Assembly (NCBI RefSeq): GCF_003177035.1
Contig: NZ_CP029488.1
Span: 1,612,001 to 1,676,000, forward strand
Reading direction: 5' to 3'
Source: Salinisphaera sp. LB1
GTDB lineage: Bacteria; Pseudomonadota; Gammaproteobacteria; Nevskiales; Salinisphaeraceae
DNA length: 64,000 bases
A program made the translations under genes and the position numbers. Below the pieces are notes generated by a model. It saw only the letters and a list, made by a program, of their open reading frames with translations. It did no database searches and was not told the DNA's origin. Below, one piece after another: positions 42,662 through 50,432 of the stretch. Positions within the stretch are counted from its first letter, which is position 1. The number at the start of each line of letters is the position of its first letter.

Positions 42662-43104
42662 GAAGAGCGATCCTGGGCGTGTTCGAGATTGGTGATCATG
42701 GCTTCGGCGAGATCGGTGAAACGGGCGAGATCGGCATCCGACAACCCGCCGGCCATGCGCGCGCCGGCACGGGCCTCGACGGTTGCGATCCGGGCCGCGA
42801 GTTCGCGTCCGGCATCGGTGAGTTCGAGCTGTTGACTGCGGTTGTCGTCGGGATGCGGTTGGCGTACGACCAGGCCTGCGGTCACAAGACCCTTGATCAC
42901 CCGGGCGATGCGGCCCTTGTCCTGGCGCATGCGCTCGGCGATGTGTTGGGCGGTACCGTGCCGGCTGCGGGCGATGCCCTTGAGCACGCGTATCTCGCCG
43001 ACGGTGAGATCGATATCGGCCGCGGCATAGCCGTCGCGCATGGCGCGCTTATAGGCATGGAGCAGACGGTGCAGTGTTTCGCCGGTGGGGGAATATTCGG
43101 CCAT
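42658..43104 (-). CDS. MarR-family transcription regulator
   Basis: Regulator of 148 aa with the winged-helix text GEIRVLKGIARSRHGTAQHI, AERMRQDKGRIARVIKGLVT and VRQPHPDDNRSQQLELTDAG. It is coupled to the siderophore-interacting-protein gene. Two near-identical 19-bp palindromes stand directly upstream of the ATG, so it most likely represses this operon. The inducer could be linked to iron or redox state; that is inference. Confidence 0.93.
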   Translation of the reverse strand: MAEYSPTGETLHRLLHAYKRAMRDGYAAADIDLTVGEIRVLKGIARSRHGTAQHIAERMRQDKGRIARVIKGLVTAGLVVRQPHPDDNRSQQLELTDAGRELAARIATVEARAGARMAGGLSDADLARFTDLAEAMITNLEHAQDRSS

Positions 43105-43110
43105 GATGGG

Positions 43111-43161
43111 TAGTTGAGGATGTCAACTAATGCTCTATGTCTTGGTTGACGTTGTCAACTA
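43111..43161. promoter_or_regulatory. Tandem MarR operators
   Basis: TAGTTGA-5-TCAACTA (43111-43129) is a perfect inverted repeat, and TGGTTGA-5-TCAACTA (43143-43161) is nearly the same. Their centres are 32 bp apart, about three helical turns. The first starts 6 bases before the MarR ATG (read leftwards). Confidence 0.8.
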
Positions 43162-43306
43162 GTCTGATGTTGTATGGTGTCGACGCGGCGTCAGCGTCCG
43201 GGATCGCCGGGCGCCCGACGAAGGCTCGGCAATGCAGACGGGATCATGGAGGGCGTGATCCGGCGGGCCCGGTCAACAGATGGCCCGCTGGGCGGCAAAG
43301 GGCATC

Positions 43307-44773
43307 GTGAATCGGTTTCTGTTTTATCGCTATGCGTTACTCGGGCTGGTGCTGTGCTGGGCGGCCGCCGCATCCGCGGCTCCGCTAGCGACGTTGCAGC
43401 AGGTGCGCGTACATCACGCCGGCCGGCATACCCGCGTCGTCCTCACGTTTTCCCGGGTGCCGTCGTTCCACGATTTCGTGCTCAGTTCGCCGGTGCGCGC
43501 CGTCATCGATCTGAAGGCCACGCATCGGGCGCATGCGGCGAGTGCCAACAGCGCGGGCGCGATTCGCAATATCCGCTGGGGCCGTCGCAAGCACGGCACG
43601 CTTCGCGCGGTGTTCGGCCTGAAACCCGGCACGCATTTCGCGGGTGTCGAGCGCCACGGACACCAGTTGATCGCGCGTTTCGACAACACCCGCGCGGCGC
43701 ATGCCCGGCCGGCGAGCGTGGCGCCCCGGAAAAAGCCGCTGGTCGTCGTGATCGACCCGGGCCACGGCGGCAAGGATCCGGGCACGTCCGGCCCGCACGG
43801 ACTGCATGAAAAAACCGTCACGCTGGCGATCGGGCGCATGGTCTATGCCAAGCTGGCCGCCACGCCCGGCATCAAACCGGTGCTCACGCGCCACGGCGAT
43901 CATTTCGTGACGCTGGCCGATCGTGTCGCCATTGCCCAGCGCAAGCATGCGGACGTATTCGTCTCGATCCATGCCAATGCCTCGCCGGGGCATCCGAATG
44001 TCGCTGGCGGCACCTGCTACGAGTTGTCGGAGCACGGCGCGAGTAACGCCGAGGCCGCGCAACTGGCGCGTTTCGAGAACGGTCATGACCGGGAAGTGGC
44101 CGGTGTGCGGTTTTCCAGCGACGACATGACACTGAACACGGTGCTGACACAGATGTTCCAGAGCCAGTCGATCGATGCCGCCGATCGCCTGGCGCAGCGC
44201 ATCATTCACCAGTTCGGCAAGATCGAGCCGCTCTACCACGGCAAACCGCAGCGGGCGAACTTCGAGGTGCTGCGCGATCCGATGGTGGCATCGGTGCTGT
44301 GCGAGACCGCGTTTCTCACCAATCCGACCCAGGCCCGGAAGCTGCACGGGCACGCGTTCCGGGCCAAGCTGGCCGACGCCATCTATCACGGCATCGTGGG
44401 TTACCTGAAACACAACCCGCCCATGCACCCGTCGACCCAGTCGCCCGAGGTTTATATCGTGCGCAACGGCGATACCCTGTCGGGTCTGGCAGAACGCGCC
44501 GGGGTCACGAGCGCGCTGCTGATGACGATCAACGACTTGACCAGTCGCGACATCGAGCCGGGTCAGCGACTGATCGTGCCGGGTCTCCAGACGGCGTCGA
44601 AGGCCCACCCGGCGCATTATCGCGTGCAATCGGGCGACACGCTGTATTCGATCGCGACCGCGCACAACGAGAGCGTGGCGGCTCTGAAGGCTGCGAATTC
44701 GCTCGATTCCTCGACCCTGCGCGTAGGCCAGGTGCTGCGCGTGCCCGCCGGCGGAAGCCATCAGGAAAGCTGA
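43307..44773 (+). CDS. N-acetylmuramoyl-L-alanine amidase, AMIN-Amidase_3-LysM (AmiC/AmiB-like)
   Basis: Periplasmic cell-wall hydrolase of 488 aa that splits the peptide from glycan during cell separation. Signal peptide (FLFYRYALLGLVLCWAAAAS), AMIN domain (about 30-125), Amidase_3 domain (about 145-365) with VIDPGHGGKDPGTSG, LHEKTVTLAIGR, VSIHANASPGH and the catalytic Glu in VLCETAFLTNP, then two LysM repeats (VRNGDTLSGLAERAGV, VQSGDTLYSIATAHNE) as in AmiB. The GTG at 43307 has AAAGGG about 4 bases upstream and gives a short basic n-region; an ATG at 43280 is possible. Confidence 0.93.
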   Translation: MNRFLFYRYALLGLVLCWAAAASAAPLATLQQVRVHHAGRHTRVVLTFSRVPSFHDFVLSSPVRAVIDLKATHRAHAASANSAGAIRNIRWGRRKHGTLRAVFGLKPGTHFAGVERHGHQLIARFDNTRAAHARPASVAPRKKPLVVVIDPGHGGKDPGTSGPHGLHEKTVTLAIGRMVYAKLAATPGIKPVLTRHGDHFVTLADRVAIAQRKHADVFVSIHANASPGHPNVAGGTCYELSEHGASNAEAAQLARFENGHDREVAGVRFSSDDMTLNTVLTQMFQSQSIDAADRLAQRIIHQFGKIEPLYHGKPQRANFEVLRDPMVASVLCETAFLTNPTQARKLHGHAFRAKLADAIYHGIVGYLKHNPPMHPSTQSPEVYIVRNGDTLSGLAERAGVTSALLMTINDLTSRDIEPGQRLIVPGLQTASKAHPAHYRVQSGDTLYSIATAHNESVAALKAANSLDSSTLRVGQVLRVPAGGSHQES

Positions 44774-44855
44774 GGCGCGATCCGGTCCGGGCAGCGCGGG
44801 CCACGCCGGTTGCCGGTTTGCGCCCTGTATGGGGTTTTCGCGATGCCGGCACGGG

Positions 44856-44881
44856 CTCGTATGAAACGGTAACAGGCCCTA
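44856..44881 (-). repeat. Isolated right end of the 268-bp element family
   Basis: CTCGTATGAAACGGTAACAG followed by GCCCTA matches the right terminus of the element at 63177-63200 with two C-to-T changes and ends with TA. No left end is visible upstream. It stands directly before gltX. Confidence 0.55.
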
Positions 44882-44919
44882 AAATGGCGGATTACGCGCT
44901 CGTATCGGTTGCAAGTCCT

Positions 44920-46365
44920 ATGTCCGTCGTCACTCGCTTCGCCCCCAGCCCGACCGGTTATCTGCATATCGGCGGTGCGCGCACGGCGCTGTATTCCTGG
45001 CTACACGCGCGCCAGAACAATGGTCGCTTCGTGCTGCGCATCGAGGATACCGATCGCGAACGCTCCACCGACGATGCCGTGGCCGCGATTCTCGATGCCA
45101 TGGCCTGGCTCGATCTCGAGCACGACGGCGAGATCTACTATCAGACGAAGCGTTTCGATCGCTACGCCGAGGTGATCGCGCAGTTGCTGGCCGAGGGCAA
45201 GGCCTATCGCTGCTATTCGACTGCCGAGAAGGTCGAGGCCATGCGCGAGGCCGCGCGTGCGCGTGGCGACAAGCCCAAATACGACGGCACCTGGCGGCCG
45301 ATGCCGGGCAAGACGCTGCCGGAGCCGCCGGCGGGTGTCGACCCGGTGATCCGCTTCGCCACGCCGCTGGACGGCGTGACGGTCATCCCCGATCTGGTGA
45401 AGGGCGACATCACCATCGCCAACAGCGAGCTCGACGATCTCATCATCGCCCGCGCCGACGGCACGCCGACCTACAACTTCTGTGTGGTGGTGGACGACAT
45501 GGACATGGGCATCACCCATGTCATCCGCGGCGACGACCACGTCAACAACACCCCGCGCCAGATCAATATCTTCAAGGCACTGGTGGACAGCCAGATCGGC
45601 GGCAACAGCGAGCTGCCGTATTACGCGCATGTGCCGATGATTCTCGGCCCGGATGGCAAGCGGCTGTCCAAGCGTCACGGTGCGGTCGGCGTGATGCGCT
45701 ATCGCGAACAGGGGTTTCTGCCCAGCGCGTTGCTTAATTACCTCGTGCGTCTCGGCTGGGCGCACGGCGATCAGGAAATCTTTACCCGCGAACAGATGAT
45801 TGAACACTTCGACATCGCCAACGTGCAGGGCGGGGCTTCGACCTTCGACCCCGAGAAGCTGCTGTGGGTGAACCAGGAGCACATCAAGGCAGCGGCACCG
45901 GCGGCATTGATCGACGAACTGGCCTGGCATCTGGCTCGGCACGGCATCGAGGGCGTTGATCAGGACGATCTGATCGCCATCGCCGGCGTACAGCAGGCGC
46001 GTTGCAAGACGATGGCGGAGATGGCCGAGCAGAGCCTGTTTCTGTTCCGCGAGGTCGCCGAATACGAGCCGAAGGCGGTCAAGAAACACATCAAGACCGC
46101 CACGCCCGATCTGCTCGCCCAGGTCCGGGATACGCTCGCGCGCCTTGAAAGCTGGCACGCCGAGGATCTGGCGGCCGCGGTCAAGGGCGTGGCCGAGGGC
46201 AACGAAGTCGGCATGGGCAAGGTCGCCCAGCCCATCCGCATCGCGCTCACCGGCGGGCCCGTATCGCCGTCGATCGACGACACGCTGGTGCTGCTCGGCC
46301 GCGAGGCCACGCTGGCCCGGCTCGATCAGGCGGTGGACGCGTTCCGGACCCTGAAGGCCGGGTAG
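44920..46365 (+). CDS. gltX: Glutamyl-tRNA synthetase
   Basis: Charges tRNA-Glu; 481 aa, normal length. HIGH region VTRFAPSPTGYLHIGGARTA at the N-terminus; the KMSKS counterpart is GKRLSKRHGAVGVM near residue 250; ITHVIRGDDHVNNTPRQINI and the C-terminal anticodon domain (KGVAEGNEVGMGKVAQPIRI) fit. ATG at 44920 gives the family N-terminus. An in-frame ATG at 44884, twelve codons earlier, follows a repeat end and is less likely. Confidence 0.97.
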   Translation: MSVVTRFAPSPTGYLHIGGARTALYSWLHARQNNGRFVLRIEDTDRERSTDDAVAAILDAMAWLDLEHDGEIYYQTKRFDRYAEVIAQLLAEGKAYRCYSTAEKVEAMREAARARGDKPKYDGTWRPMPGKTLPEPPAGVDPVIRFATPLDGVTVIPDLVKGDITIANSELDDLIIARADGTPTYNFCVVVDDMDMGITHVIRGDDHVNNTPRQINIFKALVDSQIGGNSELPYYAHVPMILGPDGKRLSKRHGAVGVMRYREQGFLPSALLNYLVRLGWAHGDQEIFTREQMIEHFDIANVQGGASTFDPEKLLWVNQEHIKAAAPAALIDELAWHLARHGIEGVDQDDLIAIAGVQQARCKTMAEMAEQSLFLFREVAEYEPKAVKKHIKTATPDLLAQVRDTLARLESWHAEDLAAAVKGVAEGNEVGMGKVAQPIRIALTGGPVSPSIDDTLVLLGREATLARLDQAVDAFRTLKAG

Positions 46366-46485
46366 CCGATCCGTTGGCCGGCGACAGGCGCTGCCGCCGG
46401 TTCTGTATCGCCGGCGGGTATGACCCGTGTAATCGATAGCGGTTTGCTATTCGATCGCGCAATACCATAACGTTGGTCATATCGA

Positions 46486-46506
46486 TACAATACTTATTCA
46501 ATTGTA
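46486..46506. promoter_or_regulatory. Candidate ArsR operator
   Basis: TACAAT-9-ATTGTA at 46486-46506 is a perfect 6-bp inverted repeat in an AT-rich island 10 bases before the ArsR start, overlapping the expected transcript start. Confidence 0.5.
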
Positions 46507-46515
46507 GAGGTCGAC

Positions 46516-46824
46516 ATGGCCACAACCATCGACATCACGGTTCTCGGCGACGGTCGCGCCACGCGCATGGCCGAAATGTTTCGCCTGCTGGGCGAGCCGA
46601 ATCGTCTGTCGTTGGTCTATGCCTGCCTGGAGCGCCCGCAGAGCGTGGCCAGTCTGGCCGCGCAGATCGATATCTCGATGTCGCTGGCCAGCCATCATCT
46701 GCGACTGTTGCGCTCGGCCCGGCTGCTGGCGGCCGAGCGGCGTGGCAAGCAGGTGTTCTATGTGGCCGCCGACGATCATGTTCAGCGCGTGCTGCGCGAC
46801 ATGATCGAACACAGCCATGAATGA
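46516..46824 (+). CDS. ArsR/SmtB-family metal-responsive repressor
   Basis: Regulator of 102 aa. Winged-helix text MFRLLGEPNRLSLVYACLER, SLAAQIDISMSLASHHLRLL and RRGKQVFYVAADDHVQRVLR. The C-terminal helix holds D-D-H...H-S-H-E residues where zinc-type alpha-5 sensors bind metal; the alpha-3 CxC arsenic motif is absent. It lies 9 bp before a His-rich CDF exporter and most likely represses it until zinc or a similar ion binds. Confidence 0.92.
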   Translation: MATTIDITVLGDGRATRMAEMFRLLGEPNRLSLVYACLERPQSVASLAAQIDISMSLASHHLRLLRSARLLAAERRGKQVFYVAADDHVQRVLRDMIEHSHE

Positions 46825-46833
46825 GGGCGGGCG

Positions 46834-47805
46834 ATGAGCAGCGCGCATACGCACGATCACGAGCACGCGCATCATGATCACGGGCATGACCACGATCATG
46901 AGCATGGCCTCGGCGGTCATCACCATCACGGCAGCGGCAAGACGTTGATTTTCTCGCTCTGCTTCACGTTCGCCTTTGCGCTCGTGGAGGTCGCTGGTGG
47001 CTGGCTGTCCGGTTCGCTGGCTCTGCTGTCCGACGCCGGTCACATGTTCACCGATACGTCCTCGCTGGCGATCGGTGCTTTCGCGGCCTGGCTGTCGCGG
47101 CGACCGGCATCCAATTCGCATTCCTTCGGTTTGCAACGCGCGGAAGTGCTGGGCGCGCTGGTCAACGCCGTGATGATGATCGGGGTGGTCGCCGCGATCG
47201 CGATCTCCGCGATTCATCGCCTGTTCCAGCCGGAGCCCGTCGCCGGTGGCATGGTGATGATCATCGCCGGCATCGGCCTGCTGGTAAACATTCTCATCGG
47301 CTACATTCTGCTGCGCGGCGAGCAGACCATGAATGTGCGCGGGGCCTTGCTGCATGTGCTGGGCGATCTAATGGGCTCGGTCGCCGCGCTGGTTGCGGGT
47401 TTCGTGATCCTGTTCACCGGCTGGACGCCGATCGATCCGTTGTTGTCGCTCTTCGTCTGCGTGCTGATCTGTCTATCGGCGATTCCGCTGCTGCGCGAAG
47501 TCGTGCGCGTACTCATGGAAGGCGTGCCCAAGGGCGTGGACGCCGCAGGCGTGAGTCGTGCCCTGGCCGACGTGGACGGCGTGCGATCGGTCCACGACCT
47601 GCATATCTGGAGCTTGTCCTCCAGCCAGCGCGCGCTCGCCGCCCACGTCGAGATCGCCCGGCTGACGGATTGGAACGCGGTTCTGCCGCGGCTGCAGCAA
47701 TTGCTGGCCGAGCGTTATTCGATCACCCACACCACGTTGCAGCCCGAAGATCGCAACACGGCACGCGCATGCGCCGTGGACATCGATTGCGGCGTGGCCA
47801 CGTAA
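46834..47805 (+). CDS. Cation diffusion facilitator (zinc-type, CzcD/ZitB-like)
   Basis: Inner-membrane metal/proton antiporter of 323 aa. The N-terminus is a His/Asp tract (HDHEHAHHDHGHDHDHEH) likely to collect metal. Six membrane helices follow (about 40-225). The transport sites are LLSDAGHMFTD in helix 2 and ALLHVLGDLMGS in helix 5, i.e. HxxxD in both, the pattern of zinc-selective members. A cytoplasmic C-terminal domain (HDLHIWSLSSSQRALAAHVE) completes it. Cotranscribed with the ArsR gene. Confidence 0.94.
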   Translation: MSSAHTHDHEHAHHDHGHDHDHEHGLGGHHHHGSGKTLIFSLCFTFAFALVEVAGGWLSGSLALLSDAGHMFTDTSSLAIGAFAAWLSRRPASNSHSFGLQRAEVLGALVNAVMMIGVVAAIAISAIHRLFQPEPVAGGMVMIIAGIGLLVNILIGYILLRGEQTMNVRGALLHVLGDLMGSVAALVAGFVILFTGWTPIDPLLSLFVCVLICLSAIPLLREVVRVLMEGVPKGVDAAGVSRALADVDGVRSVHDLHIWSLSSSQRALAAHVEIARLTDWNAVLPRLQQLLAERYSITHTTLQPEDRNTARACAVDIDCGVAT

Positions 47806-47997
47806 AGTCACCCGTCGGCGGTCGCCCGCGGCAAAGCGGCGCGGGCGAGTGTCGCGCTCCTGCTGCCGGGAACCGCTATGGGCATTCGTTGCACGTGTAT
47901 CCATGATCGTTTGTGGCCGCGCAGTCGGGCCAAACGCGACGCCTGTGCCGGCCCACTCGCCCATCGCGGCGGGCCGCGATCCTGAACACCCACTACC

Positions 47998-48372
47998 TCA
48001 GGGCTGGGGCGTGGTCTGTGTATCGGTCCGTTCTGTGTTCGCCGGTTCGCCCCGATCCAGATACTCGAGCTTGTCGGGTATGCCGTTCCAGTGATCCGCA
48101 TCCGGTGGCGCATCGATCATACGGTCTATGACGGGCCAGCGCGCCGCCAGATCGGCGTTGATGGCCAGGAAATGCCCCTGGTCCGCGGGTAACTCATCTT
48201 CCTCGAAGATCGCGCGCGCCGGGCATTCCTCGACGCACAGCGTGCAGTCGATGCATTCCACCGGGTCAATGGCGAGGAAGTTCGGCCCTTCGTGAAAACA
48301 GTCAACCGGGCATACTTCGACGCAATCGGTGTATTTACACTTGATACAGTTGTCGGTTACGACGTGGGTCAC
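47998..48372 (-). CDS. fdxA: Seven-iron ferredoxin FdxA
   Basis: Electron carrier of 124 aa with one 3Fe-4S and one 4Fe-4S cluster. By comparison with Azotobacter ferredoxin I the ligands are C9, C17, C50 and C21, C40, C43, C46 ([17 protein letters not shown] and [14 protein letters not shown]). The end ([20 protein letters not shown]) is typical of FdxA. It is convergent with the CDF gene and divergent from the DUF3565 gene. Confidence 0.95.
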   Translation of the reverse strand: MTHVVTDNCIKCKYTDCVEVCPVDCFHEGPNFLAIDPVECIDCTLCVEECPARAIFEEDELPADQGHFLAINADLAARWPVIDRMIDAPPDADHWNGIPDKLEYLDRGEPANTERTDTQTTPQP

Positions 48373-48516
48373 GATTGCGACTCCATGCGGTTTGCGCCGA
48401 AGACGTTATCGAGGCGGTGACGGATTTGCCTTGATTTGTGTCAATCAGAGCGCTGCAAGATGCGGTCGTGGTTCCCTTGATCCTGAGTGTCAGCAACCTG
48501 TCCTGGTGATCTGCCC

Positions 48517-48720
48517 ATGCGACGCCCGATTACCGGCTACCACCTCGACGAAGAGCAACACTGGGTGGCCGAACTCGCCTGCGGCCATTGTCAGCACGTA
48601 CGCCATGACCCGCCGTGGGTAGAGCGGCTGTGGGTGACGACCGCGGCCGGCCGGGCCTCGATGCTCGGTTTCGAGTTGAATTGCGTCAAATGCGACCAGG
48701 GCGCGCCAAAGGATTTATAG
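48517..48720 (+). CDS. DUF3565-family protein
   Basis: Small protein of 67 aa: MRRPITGYHLDEEQHWVAEL, ACGHCQHVRHDPPWVERLWV, and the end LNCVKCDQGAP. The Cys and His residues (CGHCQH, CVKC) form a probable metal site. The family is common in gammaproteobacteria without known function and is frequently seen near anaerobic or redox genes. Start at the ATG before MRRPITGYH matches homologues. Confidence 0.85.
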   Translation: MRRPITGYHLDEEQHWVAELACGHCQHVRHDPPWVERLWVTTAAGRASMLGFELNCVKCDQGAPKDL

Positions 48721-48759
48721 CGACGCAAGCGGTGGCCGGTGTAGGGCCCGGTGATTTGA

Positions 48760-48900
48760 TCTCTGCGAAAGAGCGCTCGCGTGTCGCGGAACACGGTGCG
48801 CAAATATCTTCGCGGTGGCGAGATCGGTCGCTATACGGCACGTGCGGCACAACCGAGCAAACTCCATGCGCACAAGCCATACCTGCAAGAATGCATCGCG
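48760..48900 (+). pseudogene. IS21-family transposase (IstA) N-terminal remnant
   Basis: The frame through 48781 reads LRKSARVSRNTVRKYLRGGE and PSKLHAHKPYLQE, the helix-turn-helix and following region of IstA. Only about 40 of some 340-500 residues remain; then similarity stops within 60 bases. There is an in-frame stop upstream (48757-48759). No IstB and no element ends were found. Confidence 0.7.
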
Positions 48901-48956
48901 GCCACGGCGCCTTGGCTGTGGATGTGGCATGGCGGGCGCGGGCCCGTACGCGACGC

Positions 48957-49355
48957 CTACAGATATGGGGCAAGAAACCCGGCAGGCTGCTTGCTGAATG
49001 CGACGCTTACGATATAGGCAAAGACGATCAGCGCCATGAGCCCGGTCACTGCGCGCGTGCCGGTCTGCCGCCCGCGGAAGACGGCGACGCCGAGCGCAAT
49101 ATAGACGATCAGGCCGATCACCTTGGCGGTCAGCCAGTCGCTGTTGAGAAATGGATACTGGTGAATCAAGAATGCGAGTGTCAGTCCGCTGGCCAACAGC
49201 AGCGTATCGATCAGGTGGGGTAGTACGCGCAACCAGCGCCACAGCGCGCGTTTCGACAGCAACACCCATAGCGCGCGCGACGCGAACAGGCTGCCGCTGA
49301 GTGCGACACAGGTCACATGGACGGTTTTGATTGCGTCGTAGTACGCGTCGATCAT
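48957..49355 (-). CDS. SirB2-family membrane protein
   Basis: Membrane protein of 132 aa with four hydrophobic helices (about 5-30, 42-62, 72-92, 104-125). The text IKTVHVTCVALSGSLFASRA, VLPHLIDTLLLASGLTLAFL and DWLTAKVIGLIVYIALGVAV is of the SirB2 family (COG3094), function unknown. The ATG at 49355 shares one base with the TGA of the Crp/Fnr-type regulator gene, showing coupling and supporting a redox or NO link. Confidence 0.88.
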   Translation of the reverse strand: MIDAYYDAIKTVHVTCVALSGSLFASRALWVLLSKRALWRWLRVLPHLIDTLLLASGLTLAFLIHQYPFLNSDWLTAKVIGLIVYIALGVAVFRGRQTGTRAVTGLMALIVFAYIVSVAFSKQPAGFLAPYL

Positions 49356-50047
49356 CACGCCATGAGTTGCCCGCGCAGCGAGGCCATGTTCGGGATATGA
49401 AGACAATGGCCCTGCATTTCGATCAGATCCTCATCCTGCAGCAGACGCAATATGCGCGACAGTGTTTCCGGTGTCACCGCGAGTTTGGCGGCGATCAGTG
49501 ACTTGGCGGCCGGTAATCTGACCGTTGCCGGCCCCATGTCCCGGCCGCATGCCAGGCTGAGCAGGTAGTGGACCACGCGATAACGGCTGTTTTGCAGTGA
49601 CAGCGCCTCGATTTCGTCCCAGTGGGTCTCGATCCGTTGGGTCAGGTTGGCCAACACGGTCCGGCAGGTGGCAAAGGAGGCCTGGAGGATTTCCAGATAG
49701 GCTGCAGTGTCGATCGCCACCCATACACCGGCCTTCAGGCCCTGGGCATTGACCAAATACCGCGGCGCGTTCATGAACATCACGCTCTCGGCAAAACTCT
49801 GTCCCGGCTCGATCAGCCGCATGATCTTTTCATGGCCGTTATGGGATACGCGGTAGAGCTTCACGGTGCCGGAATACAAGAGGAAGAAAGCCGACGCCTG
49901 ATCGCCCTGCTGAAACAGCATCTGGCCGCTCGAGAACTCGCGGATGCGAAGCGCAGGCAGTAACCACGCGTGCTGTGCGTCGCTCAGGCCGGAGAAAAGG
50001 TCATGTGTTCGTAGCGACTCGATGATTGCGCTCTCTGTGTCTTTCAT
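49355..50047 (-). CDS. dnr: Crp/Fnr-family regulator, Dnr-like
   Basis: Transcription regulator of 230 aa. Cyclic-nucleotide-type fold in the first 140 residues (GQMLFQQGDQASAFFLLYSG, GHEKIMRLIEPGQSFAESVM) and a helix-turn-helix (AAKSLIAAKLAVTPETLSRI). There is no N-terminal Cys cluster, so it is not an oxygen-sensing Fnr; overall text and length resemble the NO-responsive Dnr. It is divergent from nnrS, whose promoter has a perfect Fnr/Dnr box. By position it should control nnrS and the nar operon. Confidence 0.9.
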   Translation of the reverse strand: MKDTESAIIESLRTHDLFSGLSDAQHAWLLPALRIREFSSGQMLFQQGDQASAFFLLYSGTVKLYRVSHNGHEKIMRLIEPGQSFAESVMFMNAPRYLVNAQGLKAGVWVAIDTAAYLEILQASFATCRTVLANLTQRIETHWDEIEALSLQNSRYRVVHYLLSLACGRDMGPATVRLPAAKSLIAAKLAVTPETLSRILRLLQDEDLIEMQGHCLHIPNMASLRGQLMA

Positions 50048-50302
50048 CGAACAACACTCCTGTCAGACGAGGCTCGCAACGCACCTGTCGGTTGATTCCG
50101 CTTTCGGCGTTCCATGCGTCAATCGCCGTGCGCATTCGGCGCGGGCGTCTCGATCGATAGCCCACGCGCGCCATCCGGCTTTACCGGGCCTGGCTGCAGA
50201 ATGACGGCGACGGGCGCGCCCAGTCCCCGGGTTGATACGATTTGGGCCATAACGCGACGTCACGTGACACGGGAACGGGTCCAGAGTTCATTAAAGAACG
50301 GC

Positions 50303-50316
50303 TTGATCGGGATCAA
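50303..50316. promoter_or_regulatory. Perfect Fnr/Dnr box upstream of nnrS
   Basis: TTGATCGGGATCAA is an exact TTGAT-4-ATCAA site. It lies 116 bases before the chosen nnrS start and 255 bases before the dnr start, in a 385-base gap otherwise without features. Confidence 0.85.
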
Positions 50317-50432
50317 GGCTGACATCGGGCCGAAGCGCATACGCTGCCAAGAAAGCCGACGAGAGTCTATTCAACCGGGCGGGCGTGGGCGAAACGATGT
50401 TGAACGGACCCAATACAAGGCATGAGGCACAG

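Noticed and set aside
50231-50246. TTGATACGATTTGGG as a second Fnr/Dnr box
   Set aside because: Only the left half-site matches; the right half is not ATCAA. The site at 50303 is exact.
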